Shown in pieces: positions 24,393-39,247 of a stretch of 64,000 bases of DNA. The notes under the pieces were generated by a model, which was given only the letters and a program-made list of their open reading frames with translations, had not been told where the DNA came from and made no database searches. Both the position numbers and the translations under genes were made by a program. The stretch's first letter is position 1; each line of letters begins with the position of its first letter. This stretch comes from Lates calcarifer (lineage: Eukaryota > Chordata > Actinopteri > Centropomidae), in the NCBI RefSeq assembly GCF_001640805.2, contig NC_066848.1, forward strand, positions 21,217,582-21,281,581, in the 5' to 3' direction.

Positions 24393-27300
24393 GTTCATTC
24401 CACTTAATAGCACAACAAGCTGCAGACTTGTGTTCGTACCCTTGGAAGAGAAACAGGTTGAGGTGGTTGTATTTCTTGGTGAGGAAGTTGCCGAGGATAC
24501 GAGTGGGATAACCACAGCGGATCTGATAGGCTGACAGACCGAAGTAAATACACTTGACAAAGTACCAGAGCTGGGCCACAAAGTTCTGATTGAACTTCCT
24601 AAACAGACAGAAGGAGAGATGAGGAAAATGAAAGCTTATTAAATCAAATTTGTAGCAGTGTTCTGAAGACTCCTAAGACACCTAAATTGCAAAGTCTCTG
24701 GATGAGATTTTCTCATAGGTGAATTAATCATTTAAAATGGATACTGAATGTGTGATTTGATTTAACTTCACCTTTCAGTGACAGCAGGCAGGATGAAGAA
24801 CATCCACAGGTGGATCCCAAACACAAGGATCACCTGGAGGCAAGAAAAGGAAGGAGGATGTGCAGTGTGTATGGATAGAAAAAATAAAAATACTTTGAAT
24901 TATGAAAAGCACATTAATAGAGAGCGTCAAAAAATGAAGAGCAAGGCAACTAGAAACATGTCATCCTAACAAATACTGCTCAAAAAGTCTCTTAGCTTCC
25001 TTCTGCATTATTAGTTCTCCATTTGGGTGCTAAGAAAGTTAAATGATCTTACAGATGATTTTTGTCAGGACATGAAATTTTAAGGAATGCTGAAACACAG
25101 ATGTGTAAATCCACTCACTGGTGTGTGATAGAATTTGTGATGGCAAATAAGGGAACAAACAAAATCACTGACAGAGAGCCACAGCCCTCCACTTCTGGAC
25201 CTATTCAGTGTTCGAAAAACATGCAACCACACAGATCAATACATGAACACTAATAATCTGAATAAGTGGAGTGAACCTGGAAAATGAGTTTTCCCAAGAC
25301 AGCCTTGCGCAGGTACAAGGCTCTGTCAATGATCATGGTGCTGAACTGGATGAGCAGCATCACCAGGAAGGCCTCAGGAACCTGGTCCTCTGACAGGCTG
25401 GAGGCTATATCAGCTGCTGCACTGTGTTTCTGAAGGAGAGAGATGCAAGTCATGAGAGATTCTCTCTATTAAAATATTCTGTTTTCAATATGAAAACTTT
25501 ATGATCAAAGGTGATGTGGCCATGACCTTTGATAAAGAAAATAACTGTTTCGTTGTGCAATTAAAGGGACTGCACATGCAATGACAGTAAAAAATTTAGG
25601 GCATTTGTTACTGAAGGTGCAGCTGTATTTTGTGCAGAAGAGTGGGACATCAAGATTAATTGATACCCCCTCATTAAGTCACTTCACTCATTTAATACCT
25701 CTGAAACAGCTGACGCATAATGAAAATGGCCTGATGAGAGACGGCTTCAACAAGAAGGTAAATAAGAGTAGCAGATGATGAGGCAGCCAGACAACGTGCC
25801 TCTAAAAGTTATTTGTATGTGCCAGGATAGACTGAAAGTAGTTTTAATTCTAAAAGCACATTTCAATTTCCTCTTTATTTTAATTAGAAATTTTGATGTT
25901 TTCTCATTGTAGTTTATGTTTTCATATTAACTGATAAATAATCACAGAATCACACACAGACTTCCATCTGTCTCTCACCCCAAAAGCCCAAAAGCCAAAG
26001 ACAACGATGATGAAGTCGATGACATCAGTCAGGAACATGAGTGCATAGACATCAGTGGCAGCTCGATACTCAGCGTGGAGAATATCACTGAAGAAACCCT
26101 GAGCTGGCCTGTAAACACTCTGAATACTGCAGAGGAAAAGAACATGCATTAAACAACTGTTAGTGGACATTTCAGTGATGAGTTGCAGCGAACACAATCA
26201 TTGCAGCTAAATCATCTGTATTCATCTGAAACTATTTTTTGAATAAGTGACTGTTTTGTAGTCAGTAACATGAAATATGGGGATAAATGTTCTTTGAGGG
26301 TGACATCACAGCATCTATACTCACACAGAGATGAAAATATGTTTTATCTTGTGTCCCACAGCCAGCAGTCTCTTACTGGCTGCCTCTCTCTTCCTGCCTC
26401 TCTGCTTCTTCTTTACAGGTTCTTTACTGGGATCTGTAGTCTCAGCTGTGGGCTCCGCTGGAGCAGATAGAGCTAGAACCATGGAGGAATTCAAAAAGAA
26501 TTAGCACAACAGAGGAATAAGAAGAGAAGGTGGTTTCAAATCTTTCCTGAAACATATTTTCTCTTTGTCACACATTCTATATCAGCACAGACATGACCAG
26601 GATAAAGAGAAAATATCAGACTGGAGTGCAGAAATGGATTTCAATTAATAACAGCAGAATTTTCTGCCACATTGGTATTTGGAACAAAAGATACATTCAG
26701 TTCATTCAGTACATACATAATGGCAGCATGTATTTTGTGATGATTAGCTCCAGGAATCCTGCCTGTGTGTGAACAACAGCAAATACTTCAGGCAGCTCCC
26801 TCATTTCTCTTTCATTGCTCTTACTTTTCATCTGAACACATTTAAAAGGCTAAATGTTTCTATGAGACCAAAATGGCTTTTCACTGGTATTTCTGTCTGT
26901 AGAGTCTGGATCTGTGGATCTGATTACATGCGACCTACTGCCCCCAAGACCCTGCTCAACACACACTGTTACTATTATTATCCATCTATCCATCCAGTAT
27001 CTATACCACCCATCCTTTAAGGGCTGCAGGGGGCTGGAGCCAGTCCCAGTTGACACTGGGGGAGAGGTGGAGTACACCTTGGACACAGATCACCAGTCTA
27101 TCACAGGGCTGACATATAGAGACAAACAACCATTCATACCTATGGGCAACTTAGAGTCACCAATGTGCTGTGAGGAGACACTGCTAACCACAGCACCACC
27201 ATGCTGCCCACTATTATTATGGCAGATGGCCACCCACCCTGTGTCTAGTTCTGCTCCAGGTTTCTGCCTCTTAAAAGCACTGTCGCCTAATGCTGCTAAT

Positions 27301-28255
27301 GATGGGAACTGCTGGGTCTCTCTCTGTAAATGTCATAAAGAGAACAGTCTAGACCTGCTCCATATAAAAAGCCCTGTGGTGATTTGGAGCTACGTATATG
27401 TAATATATATAATAAAAATGACTTGACTGTGAACAGATCTACATTACTGCAGATATTTTGACTTGGAATAGTAGATAAAATAACCAACAGAGGTGGTGGC
27501 ATCACTTTATTTTGGTGGACCAGTAAAGACATATGTATGATGCCAGGGCCATGGATGTGGTACACCTTCATGGAACACAGTGTTAATGTTACAAGTCACA
27601 ATTTTACCATCACAGTCTACACATGAAGAAGCCACATACCTTTGCTGTGCTGTTGTTTGGGTTGTTTAGGTTTCTTGCGGAAGCGGATACTGCTGCTTTT
27701 CTTTGGGACATCATCATTGTCTCCATCCATCTTATCTTCCCTCGGCCAGCTGGGAGGATTCAGTGTGTCCTGTCCATCTAATGGCTCAGGGCGTTCTGGT
27801 TCAGCTGCAGTGGGTTGTGGGACAGCTGCAGCAGAGCTGGCACTCCGTTCAACATAGTCCACATCATCCTATATTGGTAAACAGTGGACTTTAAAAACAA
27901 CAGAAGTCTGATATCTTAAAAAAAAGTAAAGTTCTATAAAAAATCTGCTGACACTGTTCCATGATGTCACTGCTTTGGTCGGCTGCTGCTATTGGTAGAG
28001 CAGTAACCTCTAGCAACAAATATCAAGTACTTGCACCAACCTTTTCAAGTTGAAGTTGGTCCAGCTCAGTCATATCCAGGTTGTCCAGGGTGGATGTTGA
28101 ACAGACTCTGCCCTCCTTTTCCTCTTCTCCTCCTGCCTCCTGCCTCCTTCCATCTTCACCTCCTTCTCTAGTTTTTCCTTTATCCTCACAACTTTCTGGT
28201 GAGGGGCTCTGCTCCTCCAAGGGGCCCTCGTGATCCCACAGACCATAACGCTACA

Positions 28256-28317
<62 letters not shown>

Positions 28318-31300
28318 TATTTATGTGCAAAGCTGAAGATATGCTAGCTAAAGGAATGCTTACATGGAACTGTCCTGGAGCATCACTTCTTTAAGCATTC
28401 CTGTGCTCCTACAGCATGGGGAGGGGTAGCTGCTCTGCTCTGCTCTTTAGTGGATTTGGGGACATTTACTGGAGATTAAGTAAAGGTGAAATATATTGTT
28501 TACAACTATAAGAACATACTATAGGCCAATAGAATACACAATAGAAATCATGCAGATGTTTTTTCCATGGACAGCATGCTTTAGCCTCATGAGGCCTCAT
28601 TTGACAGTGGTGTGGTACAGCAGTATGTGCTGGCCGAAAGAACAGCAGCAGATGAGATGCTTATTAAAATACTCTGCAGGGGGTGTCCCTTTACCAGCCA
28701 TTGCCACTACTGATATTATGATATGATATGATGTCATTTAGTTTATTATTTTAAGCCTTCTATAACATTACTATATTATCCCACAGGAACTTAAAATATA
28801 CTTAGTCTGTTATGTTATATCAATATTTTTTCTATATTTTCTATAAAGCACTGTGATATTTTTTTGTTGTATTTTGTAATTTTATCATCTTTACATAAGT
28901 TTTAATTTATCATATAATGATATCTGTTGTAGTAGTTGTAACTACTCAATAGTGAGCTTTTCTCATATGATATCACTATAATATTACAAAGACAGGATAA
29001 CAGAGGAGAGATTTGTCTGTCATAGGTGCTACCCCACTGGTCAGAGCTGAAAGTAGTGAGTGGAACATTCATCCCATCATTCATCCCCCACAGTGCTGGT
29101 GGAGAATACTGCTAGTTTACTGCTATCAAACTAAAGGCCTCAGTCACCAGCACAGTGCTGGGTTTGCATGATATCGTGTATGTAGTCATCAAATGTATAC
29201 TCCTATACTTTTACAGTGTTCCAATTCTAAAAGAAGTGAAATGAAAAATGAAAATGAAAAAGTCATATAGAGAGAACATTAATCAGCTACAGGTGATAAA
29301 TACAAAAAATAAAAATTCTTAATTCTTTTTGAAGGGAGAAGGAACAGAATATCAATCATAAAACAATTATCATCGGAAACTCAAGGTACAGGTGAAACTT
29401 GGTGAGGCTTAGATAAGGGCCTAATGAAATGTCCAATGGCTACTGGCTGTGTCTAAATTTAGTACAAAAGGGTATAGTTTGAGCTGTTGAGTGTAACCAT
29501 CACTGTAAACATGGTAAATAGTGACTGACCATGAGCAGGGATCTGTGGAAGAACAAGGCCAGCAGCTGGAGAAGGTCATATTTGATGTAGTTGTCAGTCT
29601 TCTCCAGGCCCAGGATCCGAGGTGGGAAGAAAGGCTTGTCTTCGTTTAGTGTCATCTCATAAACGCTGTTCCAGGGAAAGAATCCAAACTGGAAAAGGTA
29701 TTTCACCACCACCATCACCTGGAAAGAGGCAGAGCGGCACAAGAGTTCATCCTGTCAGGAGGCTACCAGTTAAAATGCAGAAAAGGCAACAGTACACATG
29801 CTGTCCCCATTAGGTCAGGCAGTAATATATCTGAGCTTGCTGTGGCCTGTATATAGAAATTCTCTATTCTATTCCTGTAATTCAGTTATTAGATTACAGT
29901 AGTGACAGATCTGTAAGCTTAATTTGCAATTGAAAGACCATGCTATACTCTATCAGAGATAGTGTTTATGACATGTCCAAAACATGCAAGAAATCAGTGT
30001 TCACAGTTGTTTGGACCAGTCACAGTCAAAGTTGAAGTGAAAAGCCAGCCCACAGACAGGAAGGAGACATGATATCTTTATCTATACAGTACATGACACA
30101 CATTTTCATAAAGTATCTATTGGAAGACATTCGTAATATTCCATTTGGTTGTTGACATGAAAAGTGACAGAAATAGTCACAGTCTCAGTCACAGTATGGT
30201 ATGAAATAATGGCCAGGAAAGTCACAGGTCACAGTGATCTTGACCTTCGACCTTGGTGACTCCCGTTGCTAGCACCCAAAATGACAGTCAGTGAGTGTAA
30301 TACATCTTGCTTTTGAAATAGTGCTGTTTTGCAGCTCATACCCACTGAGATTTGACGTTTTTTCACTTGTACTGTGAAAACAATGGTTCATCATTTTCCT
30401 TATCTACCTGTGATGGTTTATGGCAGAGTTTTTGAAATTACTTTAGTTTCTGAAAGGTGTGTCTGTATGCATCTCAGTATTCATACCTCTGTGTAGACTA
30501 TAGCAGTCATCCAAAACTTCTTGGTTGGTCTTGGAACAGCCAACATAGCCCATAGAAACACCAGTATGGGCAGGACCAGTGATATCACAGAAGCACTGAC
30601 CACATTGTTTAACACAATGATGAAATAGCAGACTAGCTCTGAGTTTGCTGCCAGCAGGTTGTACATGGCAAACAGCAGCTTCAGCAGACGGTTCTGGTTA
30701 TTATAGAACTCTCTGCACTGTTCCAGCTCCTCGATGAAGAACTGCCTGCACAGAGAGAAGGGAGAGTCACAACCATTTATCATCTTTGGTCTTTCAATAA
30801 CTAATAGAGCCAATAGCCAGAGCTGTGAAATAAAACACAAGCTGTAATAAATGATAGATTTCATTTAACACATTCATAACTCAAACATTCCCTTTGAAAA
30901 CATGTGATATAACCAAAAGTACTCGGAGAAGCCAAGATGATCAAATGAAACCAGTAACCTCTGTAACTATGGATTATTGTTGGTCTTCAGTCATGAGTGT
31001 TCACAGTATCTACCTGTCTCCCAGCAGCTCACTGGCTGTTCTGGAGTGTCTGTGTTGTTGTTTGGATGGCTCTGGAACCACCTCCATGCTGCTGGATGGG
31101 GGTTCAGGACTCAAGAAATTCTCTGTGCTGTTGAGCCTCGGCCTGGGGGTACACCTGCCTGTCACACCCCTGCTATCCACCTCCATGCAGCTGAGAGAGT
31201 GATTCAAACACATATACATCAAGGCTGAGAAACTGAGGATGAAAAGTGGATTTTTGACATTTGAAATGTATCCAGAGCAAGACTTTATACTGAATGCCCC

Positions 31301-33405
31301 TCTAGCTTTCACTTGTGAAGTAGATGGGCAACAAAAACACACTATTAGCTATTCATAGAGCCTTGCCCATAGTGACACTAAATGTTAATTTTTGTTTTAA
31401 TTTTGCTGGTGCTGCTCAAGGAAAAGGTCATTATGTATCAAAAACAGATGAATCCTTTATGAACATGTTCAGTAAATTTCATTACAACACCTAACCAGAC
31501 ACCCCAAATGGAAATGGAAACCACATCACAACATGATGTGTTCTGCAAGCCATGCCTCTCATCCATCTGTGGTTGGTAAACACACAAAGACATATGTGAC
31601 AGGTACCCTCCTCCACTCCACACTAACCTGTATCTGGTGGAGTTTTCTGCATCAGTCTCATCCAAAACAGGTCTCCAGTGTGGGACTCTCACTACCCTGA
31701 GATAGCTGGTCATCTGTGGAGTCTGCTGTTGTATGATGCTGCCAATCAGAGGGAGACACAAGTTAGACTGTGTGTGTTTGTGTGGGGTGTGGGGCCATGT
31801 ACTATACATGTTGTGGAAATATAAATATGTTACACAACCACACTGTGGGGACCTCCTTTTGGGGACAAAAAGCATGTCTCCATGATGAACGTTTTATAGT
31901 GAAGACCCTTGTTTAAGATGAGAGTAGAGTTAGGGTTACTCATATAGTGGTTAGGGTAAGTCTCCAGGAGTTGAAAGTCAATGTAATGTCCTCTGAAATG
32001 ATGGAAACAAAACTGTGTGTTTGTGTGTGTTTGTCTGGGCTGAGTGTTAATTCCAAAGATCCACTTTTGCTCAACAAAAATGTCTGTGTTGTGTTTACCT
32101 GCTGTATCTTGTGTATGATGAAGTAGCGCTCATTGCACAGAACAGTAGAGGTCTCTCTGTACTGTTTAGTCAGCAGGTTGAGCCACTGAGTCAGTCCATC
32201 CACGATGGCCAAAATTATGGCCCATAAGAAGCGCAAGATATCCAAGATCCTCTGAACCGTCTCACCATGACCTGGGTAGAGGTATAAAGTAAAGCAAGCC
32301 AACTGTGACTGACCTAGAGATTTTCTGAGAAAATTCCAGTGTATACATTTCCTCTATTTTGAAAAGACTGCGGATACACTGACTTTTGGTTGGTTGTGTC
32401 GGAACACACAACCAATATACTGTAAGTATTTTTTAGATACTGTCATGACTTCCTCTCATTATCAAAATAAATGACCACAAACACAACATGCAGCCAATAA
32501 AAACCACGCACTGTAGACTGGACACACACTGTCCACTACATTCTATGGAGTAAACACAGCAGCATAGTGTCATGATGAAAGGTGGAGGAAAAAAAGACAA
32601 TGTGAACTTACCAGACTCTTGTTCCTCCTCTTCCTTTTCCTCCTGAACGACAGGGTCCTCGAACACCTCATTTTCCCTACAACCTACACACACACACACA
32701 TACATGTATTTGGAAACAAGAAATGTATCACCAGAAAGGACAACCCAAGGTCTGCCAGCTGAGTTTAGCATCAAATGGCCCTAACCCTAACTCTGAAAGG
32801 AGAACAAAGAAATAACCACGGAACTCTTCAATGACACTGAAGCCACACAGCCAGGACAACTTCAACTCGTTGGACCTTGCAAAGCAGCATACCAAAAAGG
32901 CATATTCTTTTTTCCTCCAGTAGACTTGGTACGGTAACTGATCCTACATTACCTTACCTACCACAGCACAGCTAAGCACAGGACTCCAACTTCTGCCCAC
33001 ATATTGATTTGATTCAATGTATTCAGTTCAATTCAATTAAGTTTTATTTAAGCACTGAATCACAACAAAAGTCATCTCAAGGCACTTTTCATATAGAACA
33101 GGTCTAGACCATACTCTTCTCTTTTTTACAGAGAGGGACCCAACAAATCCCCACTTTCTTTCACTGGGCTTGGTTGTTTGTCTGCTTATACTCTGACTGT
33201 CTGACTGTCATCTAACAGTTTTGCATGCATCTTGCTAACTTTCCTATTTAACCTGGAACCTTCTGACTTGGCCTTAGCAAAGAAGCCTTTGATACCCTCC
33301 CCTACATGCCATGTGGTCAGCCCTAGAGACCATCTTTTGATTTTACCATTTTGGTTAATAGTTCCTTTGTTTTAAGCCATGCAACCATCTTGCCTTTGCC
33401 AAAGA

Positions 33406-33436
<31 letters not shown>

Positions 33437-34431
33437 TCTCGCTCTCTCTCTCCTCTCTTTCTTTCCCTCTCCTCTCTCTCCCTAACTATTGATAGGGTAA
33501 TTTCAGTTGTAGTTCCAAATTGATAGTATACTTTATGAGACCGACTTAATGAATGGATCATCTGTTCCTGTTTTCTAGGATGGAGCTCCCAAGGTGAATT
33601 TAGCATTAATTAACTCCTCTTTACGTTATGTAATAATTAATTACCTAATATTAATATTGGTATTAATGCCTCACAGCCAGAAATGAAAAAAACCCTATAT
33701 ATATCTGAGTGTAATCTGCCCTATCATGCACAACTCATCATGGGTCTAGATGACCCTAAAACAACAGTGATGTTGATGTGTGAATAGAGCAGGTGTGTAC
33801 ATGTGAAAGGGCACCTCCAGACAATGTCAAAGAGCTTTATATACTTTCCCTCTCCCTATGTCATACAATCATCAGTTTAGATATTTAAGGCATTTAAGCC
33901 TAGTGCAGACTGGGACCTCTTGGTTTTGCTTATACACATCCATTGTGATGTGTTCACTGTCATCAAGTCTGCAAGGACTATGACTTAGCACTTTAGACTT
34001 ACACAGTTGCTGTGGATATGGCCAGTGCCAAAATCTTGAACTGTAGTCGGTCTTTCAATATAAAGTCTCACTTCATAAATAAAGGAATTGATTTTTAAAA
34101 AATTTGTCTAAGTTGTTAGACTGTTAAATACATCAATATTTAAAATGAAGGATAATCCTCCAAAATATGCAGCATGCATGTGAGTAGAAATAAAGTGAGA
34201 GTCACATCTTGTAATTTTGCTAATTTTGTGCACTGTCAGTCATTACAAAACAGGGGGTCGATTTACTCTACTGGGAGTCCCTCACACTCACTCTGGTCAT
34301 TATTTTGCAATTTCAACTGTATAATAAGTTTGAAATCAATTAATGATATGGCCTGTGACAGAACTGAGAGAACTGAGAACAATACTCTTCCCTCCATTAT
34401 TTCACAACTCACTGCCTCACTAGTTATATAC

Positions 34432-34513
<82 letters not shown>

Positions 34514-37500
34514 ATTGAAGGAAGGTCACATTCTCTCTACTTGACCACAACACAGAACAACTGCTACATTGTTCTCGCCTGCAGTTTGCTTCAATCACTG
34601 TGTCTTAGCATCTGTTCTGATAATAAAAAATGATGTAAAAAAAAATCTAACCAATCACGGAGAAAGCCTCCTGTTGTGAATCCACTTTTCCTTCTTTCTC
34701 CTTCTCTTTTCTCTCAATCCTCCTCAACTGTCGCTGGCGTCTCTGACGTTCTCTAAGAGCTGTTTTCACACTGGTTACCCATGCTTGGTACGCCAACTAA
34801 GAGAGAAAAACAAGAATCAGCAACACAATAAACACATGGAACTTAAGAGTTTCAGCACTGCATGCTAACTGCAGCAAAACATTTTGATATAAGAACTGCA
34901 ACTATATGCATTATATGAAATTAGCCATTAATGTGGTATTGGACTGTCTTTGGCCATGTTGCTGCCCTACTGCTGCGTTTGTCCACAAACTCTATAATAT
35001 AGCTGATGAAACTCTGGAATGCATGAAGACAAATTAATCAATATAAGACTGTCATAAAAAACTGGTATGGACTATATAGAAGTAATTCTATTTAGTGAAA
35101 CATGTGCATGTCTGACCTGACAGGCAGTCTGTTTCTGAGGCCTCTGTTCTTCAGACTGCAGCTCCTCTTCATCCTCACTGTCTGACTCAAACAGGTAGTA
35201 CTCTCCGGAGTGGAGCACTATGAGCAAGAAAATATTATATTGCAACCTTCTGTACCTCATGATATGACATGAGAAGAACTATTTCAGTCTTCCAGTCTGT
35301 GGCTTGTTCTTGCAGTAATCCAAGATAAAACAGTGTTTGTCATACCTGTAGCATGGTTTAACCATGGCCGGTGCCACTTTTTCTTCCTGGACTTTTTCAT
35401 GTCTTTCTGGGACTCTGGAAGGAAACACAGGAAGATTTAGAGGTGGCCAGGACAAATATGATGGATGGCTTTGCTAACCTTTTGCCTGAAATTAAAAATG
35501 CATGTCATGGTTAGATTTCTTCTTTCCTCTATTGGTCAAACATTGATTCATGCAGCTTTAAGTAAAAGCAAAAAAGTATTCGCAGTATCAGTTTTGGGTA
35601 TTTTCAAATTTTAAGATAAGCTGAAGAAAGAATGAAGGAAAAATATGAATAAAGGACAGACAGGAGACAGACAGCATGGACAGACAAGATGAAAAAACAC
35701 TGAAAGGAAAAATATTATTACCCTGCAAAGTGATAATGCACTTCACTGTTGGGTTCAAAGTGTTCAAAATTAGACTAATTAAACCCTGAGGGGTGTTGCA
35801 TCTGCAGCTAAAAACAGGCTGACATCGTCATTGACAGGCCCATTGGGGAATAGCAGGGGCAGAGTTTGATGGATACTTTTACAGTCATAAACCAGTGAGT
35901 CCTACCAGCGGTCTGACTCGCGTTGGATTCTTCACTTGTTTTGTGTCCATCTCTGCACTTCTGCTGCTTGGAGCGAATTCTCTGCATCCTAGAGGAGAGG
36001 AGACAGAAGAATGGTGCTTTAACTCTCTTTTGGAACCAGTTCATAATATTTGCTGTGAGCTAATGTAACTCCTATGTTACATCTATGTGCCAGATGCAGT
36101 CCACAAATTCAATTTAGTGGGGATTTTTAGATTCAGTGGTATTTAGCGTGAGCACAGATGATTAACTTTCCCTGATTCAGGCCCCTTCCAATAAATGCAA
36201 ATCTTAATACTACATCTACATCTAATACTACACATACCAGGAATGTGCTGACAAATTTGTCTTACTTGTTCTCTGATGGGCCATTATAATGCTACTCACA
36301 AAAGCAAATTTCATCATCTGCACTTACTGTACTGGGAACACTTACGATCTCTTGAGCTGTGACAGAGACTTCTTCTCAGCTTGTTGGTGGAACTTAATGT
36401 TCTTCACGATACTGGCTTTAAAGAGCTCAAACCCCCTGGACAGAAGAAACAGTTGTCACTGCATTTATAAGCAGGTTAAAGGAGAGCCAGCAGCTTCATT
36501 TTGTTCAAATTAAGTATGCCAAATAAATTATCACTGTTGTATATCACTGTTATATGTATATATATATATACACACACATATATATACACATATATACATA
36601 TATATATGTGAAGAACTGAGAGCACAGTATAAGAAATGTCAACTTATCTTGTTAAACTGACAGGGGTAAGTCTAGAGCTGTGCCCAAAAACTCAACTTGT
36701 ATTTTGTCAGTTGAATCACTGCACTTTTTTGGCTGTGTCATCATACACAGAGCAATGCAGTTGCGACAGCATGGTAGGCTGTTCAATTTACAAACCAAGT
36801 CTTGTCCTCACTGGCACAGTGTATATTACCTCGATGCCTGCTTGGCAGAAGCCTGCAGCTCTGCTGTCACATGCAGGAAGTAGAAACTGAGGAAAACTCT
36901 CCTCTGCATCAACAGGCAGAGAAAACAGATACTGTCCCAGATGATCCCGGCCTCCTCCACTGGGAGGCTGCAGGTCTTGTCACTCACTTCATTCGCTGTC
37001 AGGAAATAAAAATATGCAATTACACCTACTAAGATAAAAATGAGATGGGGGGGCACCCCCATAGCCGAATGGTGAGTGTACCATGTGGGCCTTAGTGGCC
37101 TGAGCAGGCGACCCTGGCTCCACTCCTGCTCTGGCCGGACCCTTACTGCATGTCATTCCCCCACTCTCTCCCTGTTTCCTGTCTCTCTCTCACTGTCCTC
37201 TAAATAAAGGCATAAAAGCCCAAATAAAATACTTAAAAAAGATAATAAATTATTTTTGATTAAATTATACATATAGTATTCTTAATATATACATGGTTGC
37301 TGTCGTATCATGTTATCATTATCATTACTAAAGCACTTACGGTCATAATATCCTTTGACTGTGCAAACCAGGCTGAAGAGTTGAATCACCCAACAGAAGC
37401 TCCTCTGCATCTCAAATACAAACACACACGCCAGGATCTGAAACACACAGGGAAAAATACACGATTCAGTGTTTCCAGGCCAGGTCACTATTTTTACAGT

Positions 37501-39213
37501 TTACAGATTTCTTTTCAAACTCCATAACAAACCCGATTCCATAATCTTAGAGTGTCCCTATGTCTATAGTAATGGTAATACAGTGATGGTAAAACAGGAC
37601 TTTGGGGTCATAGCTGAACCAGAAAAATAGACCTTAAATCTAAGCGTAGGTAAAGGCACTACAGAGGACTTTAATTTGAATTATAAATAGATTTACATTT
37701 AAAGTAGAATTAAATTCTGAATTAATTTAATTTGACTTCATTTAAAATGATTTTATGTACACATAGTGACTGACTGAATTCTAAAACATCATTTACTTAA
37801 CAACACTTATTGCATGTTGCTGGACTTCTGGGACTAAAATAGGAGTTGTATTTTATTTGTATTTGTGCTGTAGTTTCCTGTAGGTGGCACCATATGTTAA
37901 AATGGCTAGTCCTTTTAGTAAAATAATTTACTGATTACCAAGACAAAAAGTAAGAGGAACACAGATACCCTTAAAAGCTATAACCCAACACCAAAGCACC
38001 ATGACCTTTATACTTACTGATAACACATTTTTAGATACAATGACTGTCACATTATAGATGATGAGACAGTCCCACAGAGCAAGGCGAGTCCTGGACGGTT
38101 TGACCAATAGCTGGGTTCCAAACAGCAGAAAAAAGAAGCAGGCGAGCAGGTAGCCCAGTCCAAACACAGAGATCCTGGTGGCCCCAGTGACAAAGACCAC
38201 TGACAGCACAAACCAGAAGAGGTAACGGAACACCAAAACTTTAGCCATGTCCAGGTAACTCCTGGAAGAGGGCAGGGAAAGAAGTATTTCATGTCCAAAC
38301 ATTCTAAATTTGATTGACAAAGAAGCTTTTACTGGGAGATGTGAGCAGGAGAGGGAGAGTGTGATTTAAAGTGCAGGTCCAACTTCTTGTTTCTAAACAT
38401 TCAAATGGCCATTTAGCTACTCTTCATTATGAGTTTGTTTTAATAGTGATAAACCAACAGCTAGATAGTGAAAGCATTAGAGTCCAAACCACATGGTTGA
38501 TATTATGTGATTTGAGCTCATTCTAAATATATACATATGTGTGTGTATATGTCTATTGACAAGAAATAAGAAACTGTGGTACCTAATCCTAACTTGGATA
38601 TATTCAATATTTAATTCGATATTTCCCATGCTGTACATCAGTGAGACAGACAGACACAAGCTGTTTTTACCTGCAGTTAATGAAGTTGGGTGCAGGGTTA
38701 AACAGTCGACCCTCCATTGGATCAGGGTCATCTGTGTTCTCTCCTGCCAGAACCATCCATTCCTCTGTGTGCTCACACTCAAACACCTTCCACTGCTGGG
38801 ATGCACACATCAGAAGCACAAAGTCCGCTGTGGACACACACAACAACACAATACATCATCATCTTCATCATTCTGGTACTGAGACAAAACTATGGGTTTA
38901 CATATTAAATTCAGCTTAATGTGCTTTGTTTTTGTATTTTTCAAACACAGATACTGCTCTCATTCAGTGAATAATTTCAATCACTTCTATTTTGAGTTTT
39001 TTTGGTTGAGGTTCTCTCCGGGTACTCCAGCTTCCTCCCACCATCCAAAGACCTGCACATTAAGTTAATTGGTGACTCTAAAATGCCCGTAGCTGTGAAT
39101 GGTGGTTTGTCTCTATATGTTGGCCCAGTGACTTGTGATCCATACAGGGTGTACCCCGCCTCGTGTCCAATGTCAGACCCTTAATGAACGGATGAATGAA
39201 TGAATGAACACTG

Positions 39214-39247
<34 letters not shown>

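Larger units (their letters stand above)
32684..34651. other. PIEZO1 intron
   Basis: 1.97 kb. Contains a repeat-tail module (33010-33125), a CT array and a composite AT/T/TG tract. No coding signal. Confidence 0.7.

Noticed and set aside
31438..31875. A 145-codon minus-strand frame covering a PIEZO1 exon
   Set aside because: Only the part at 31628-31738 is exonic; the rest is intron read-through.
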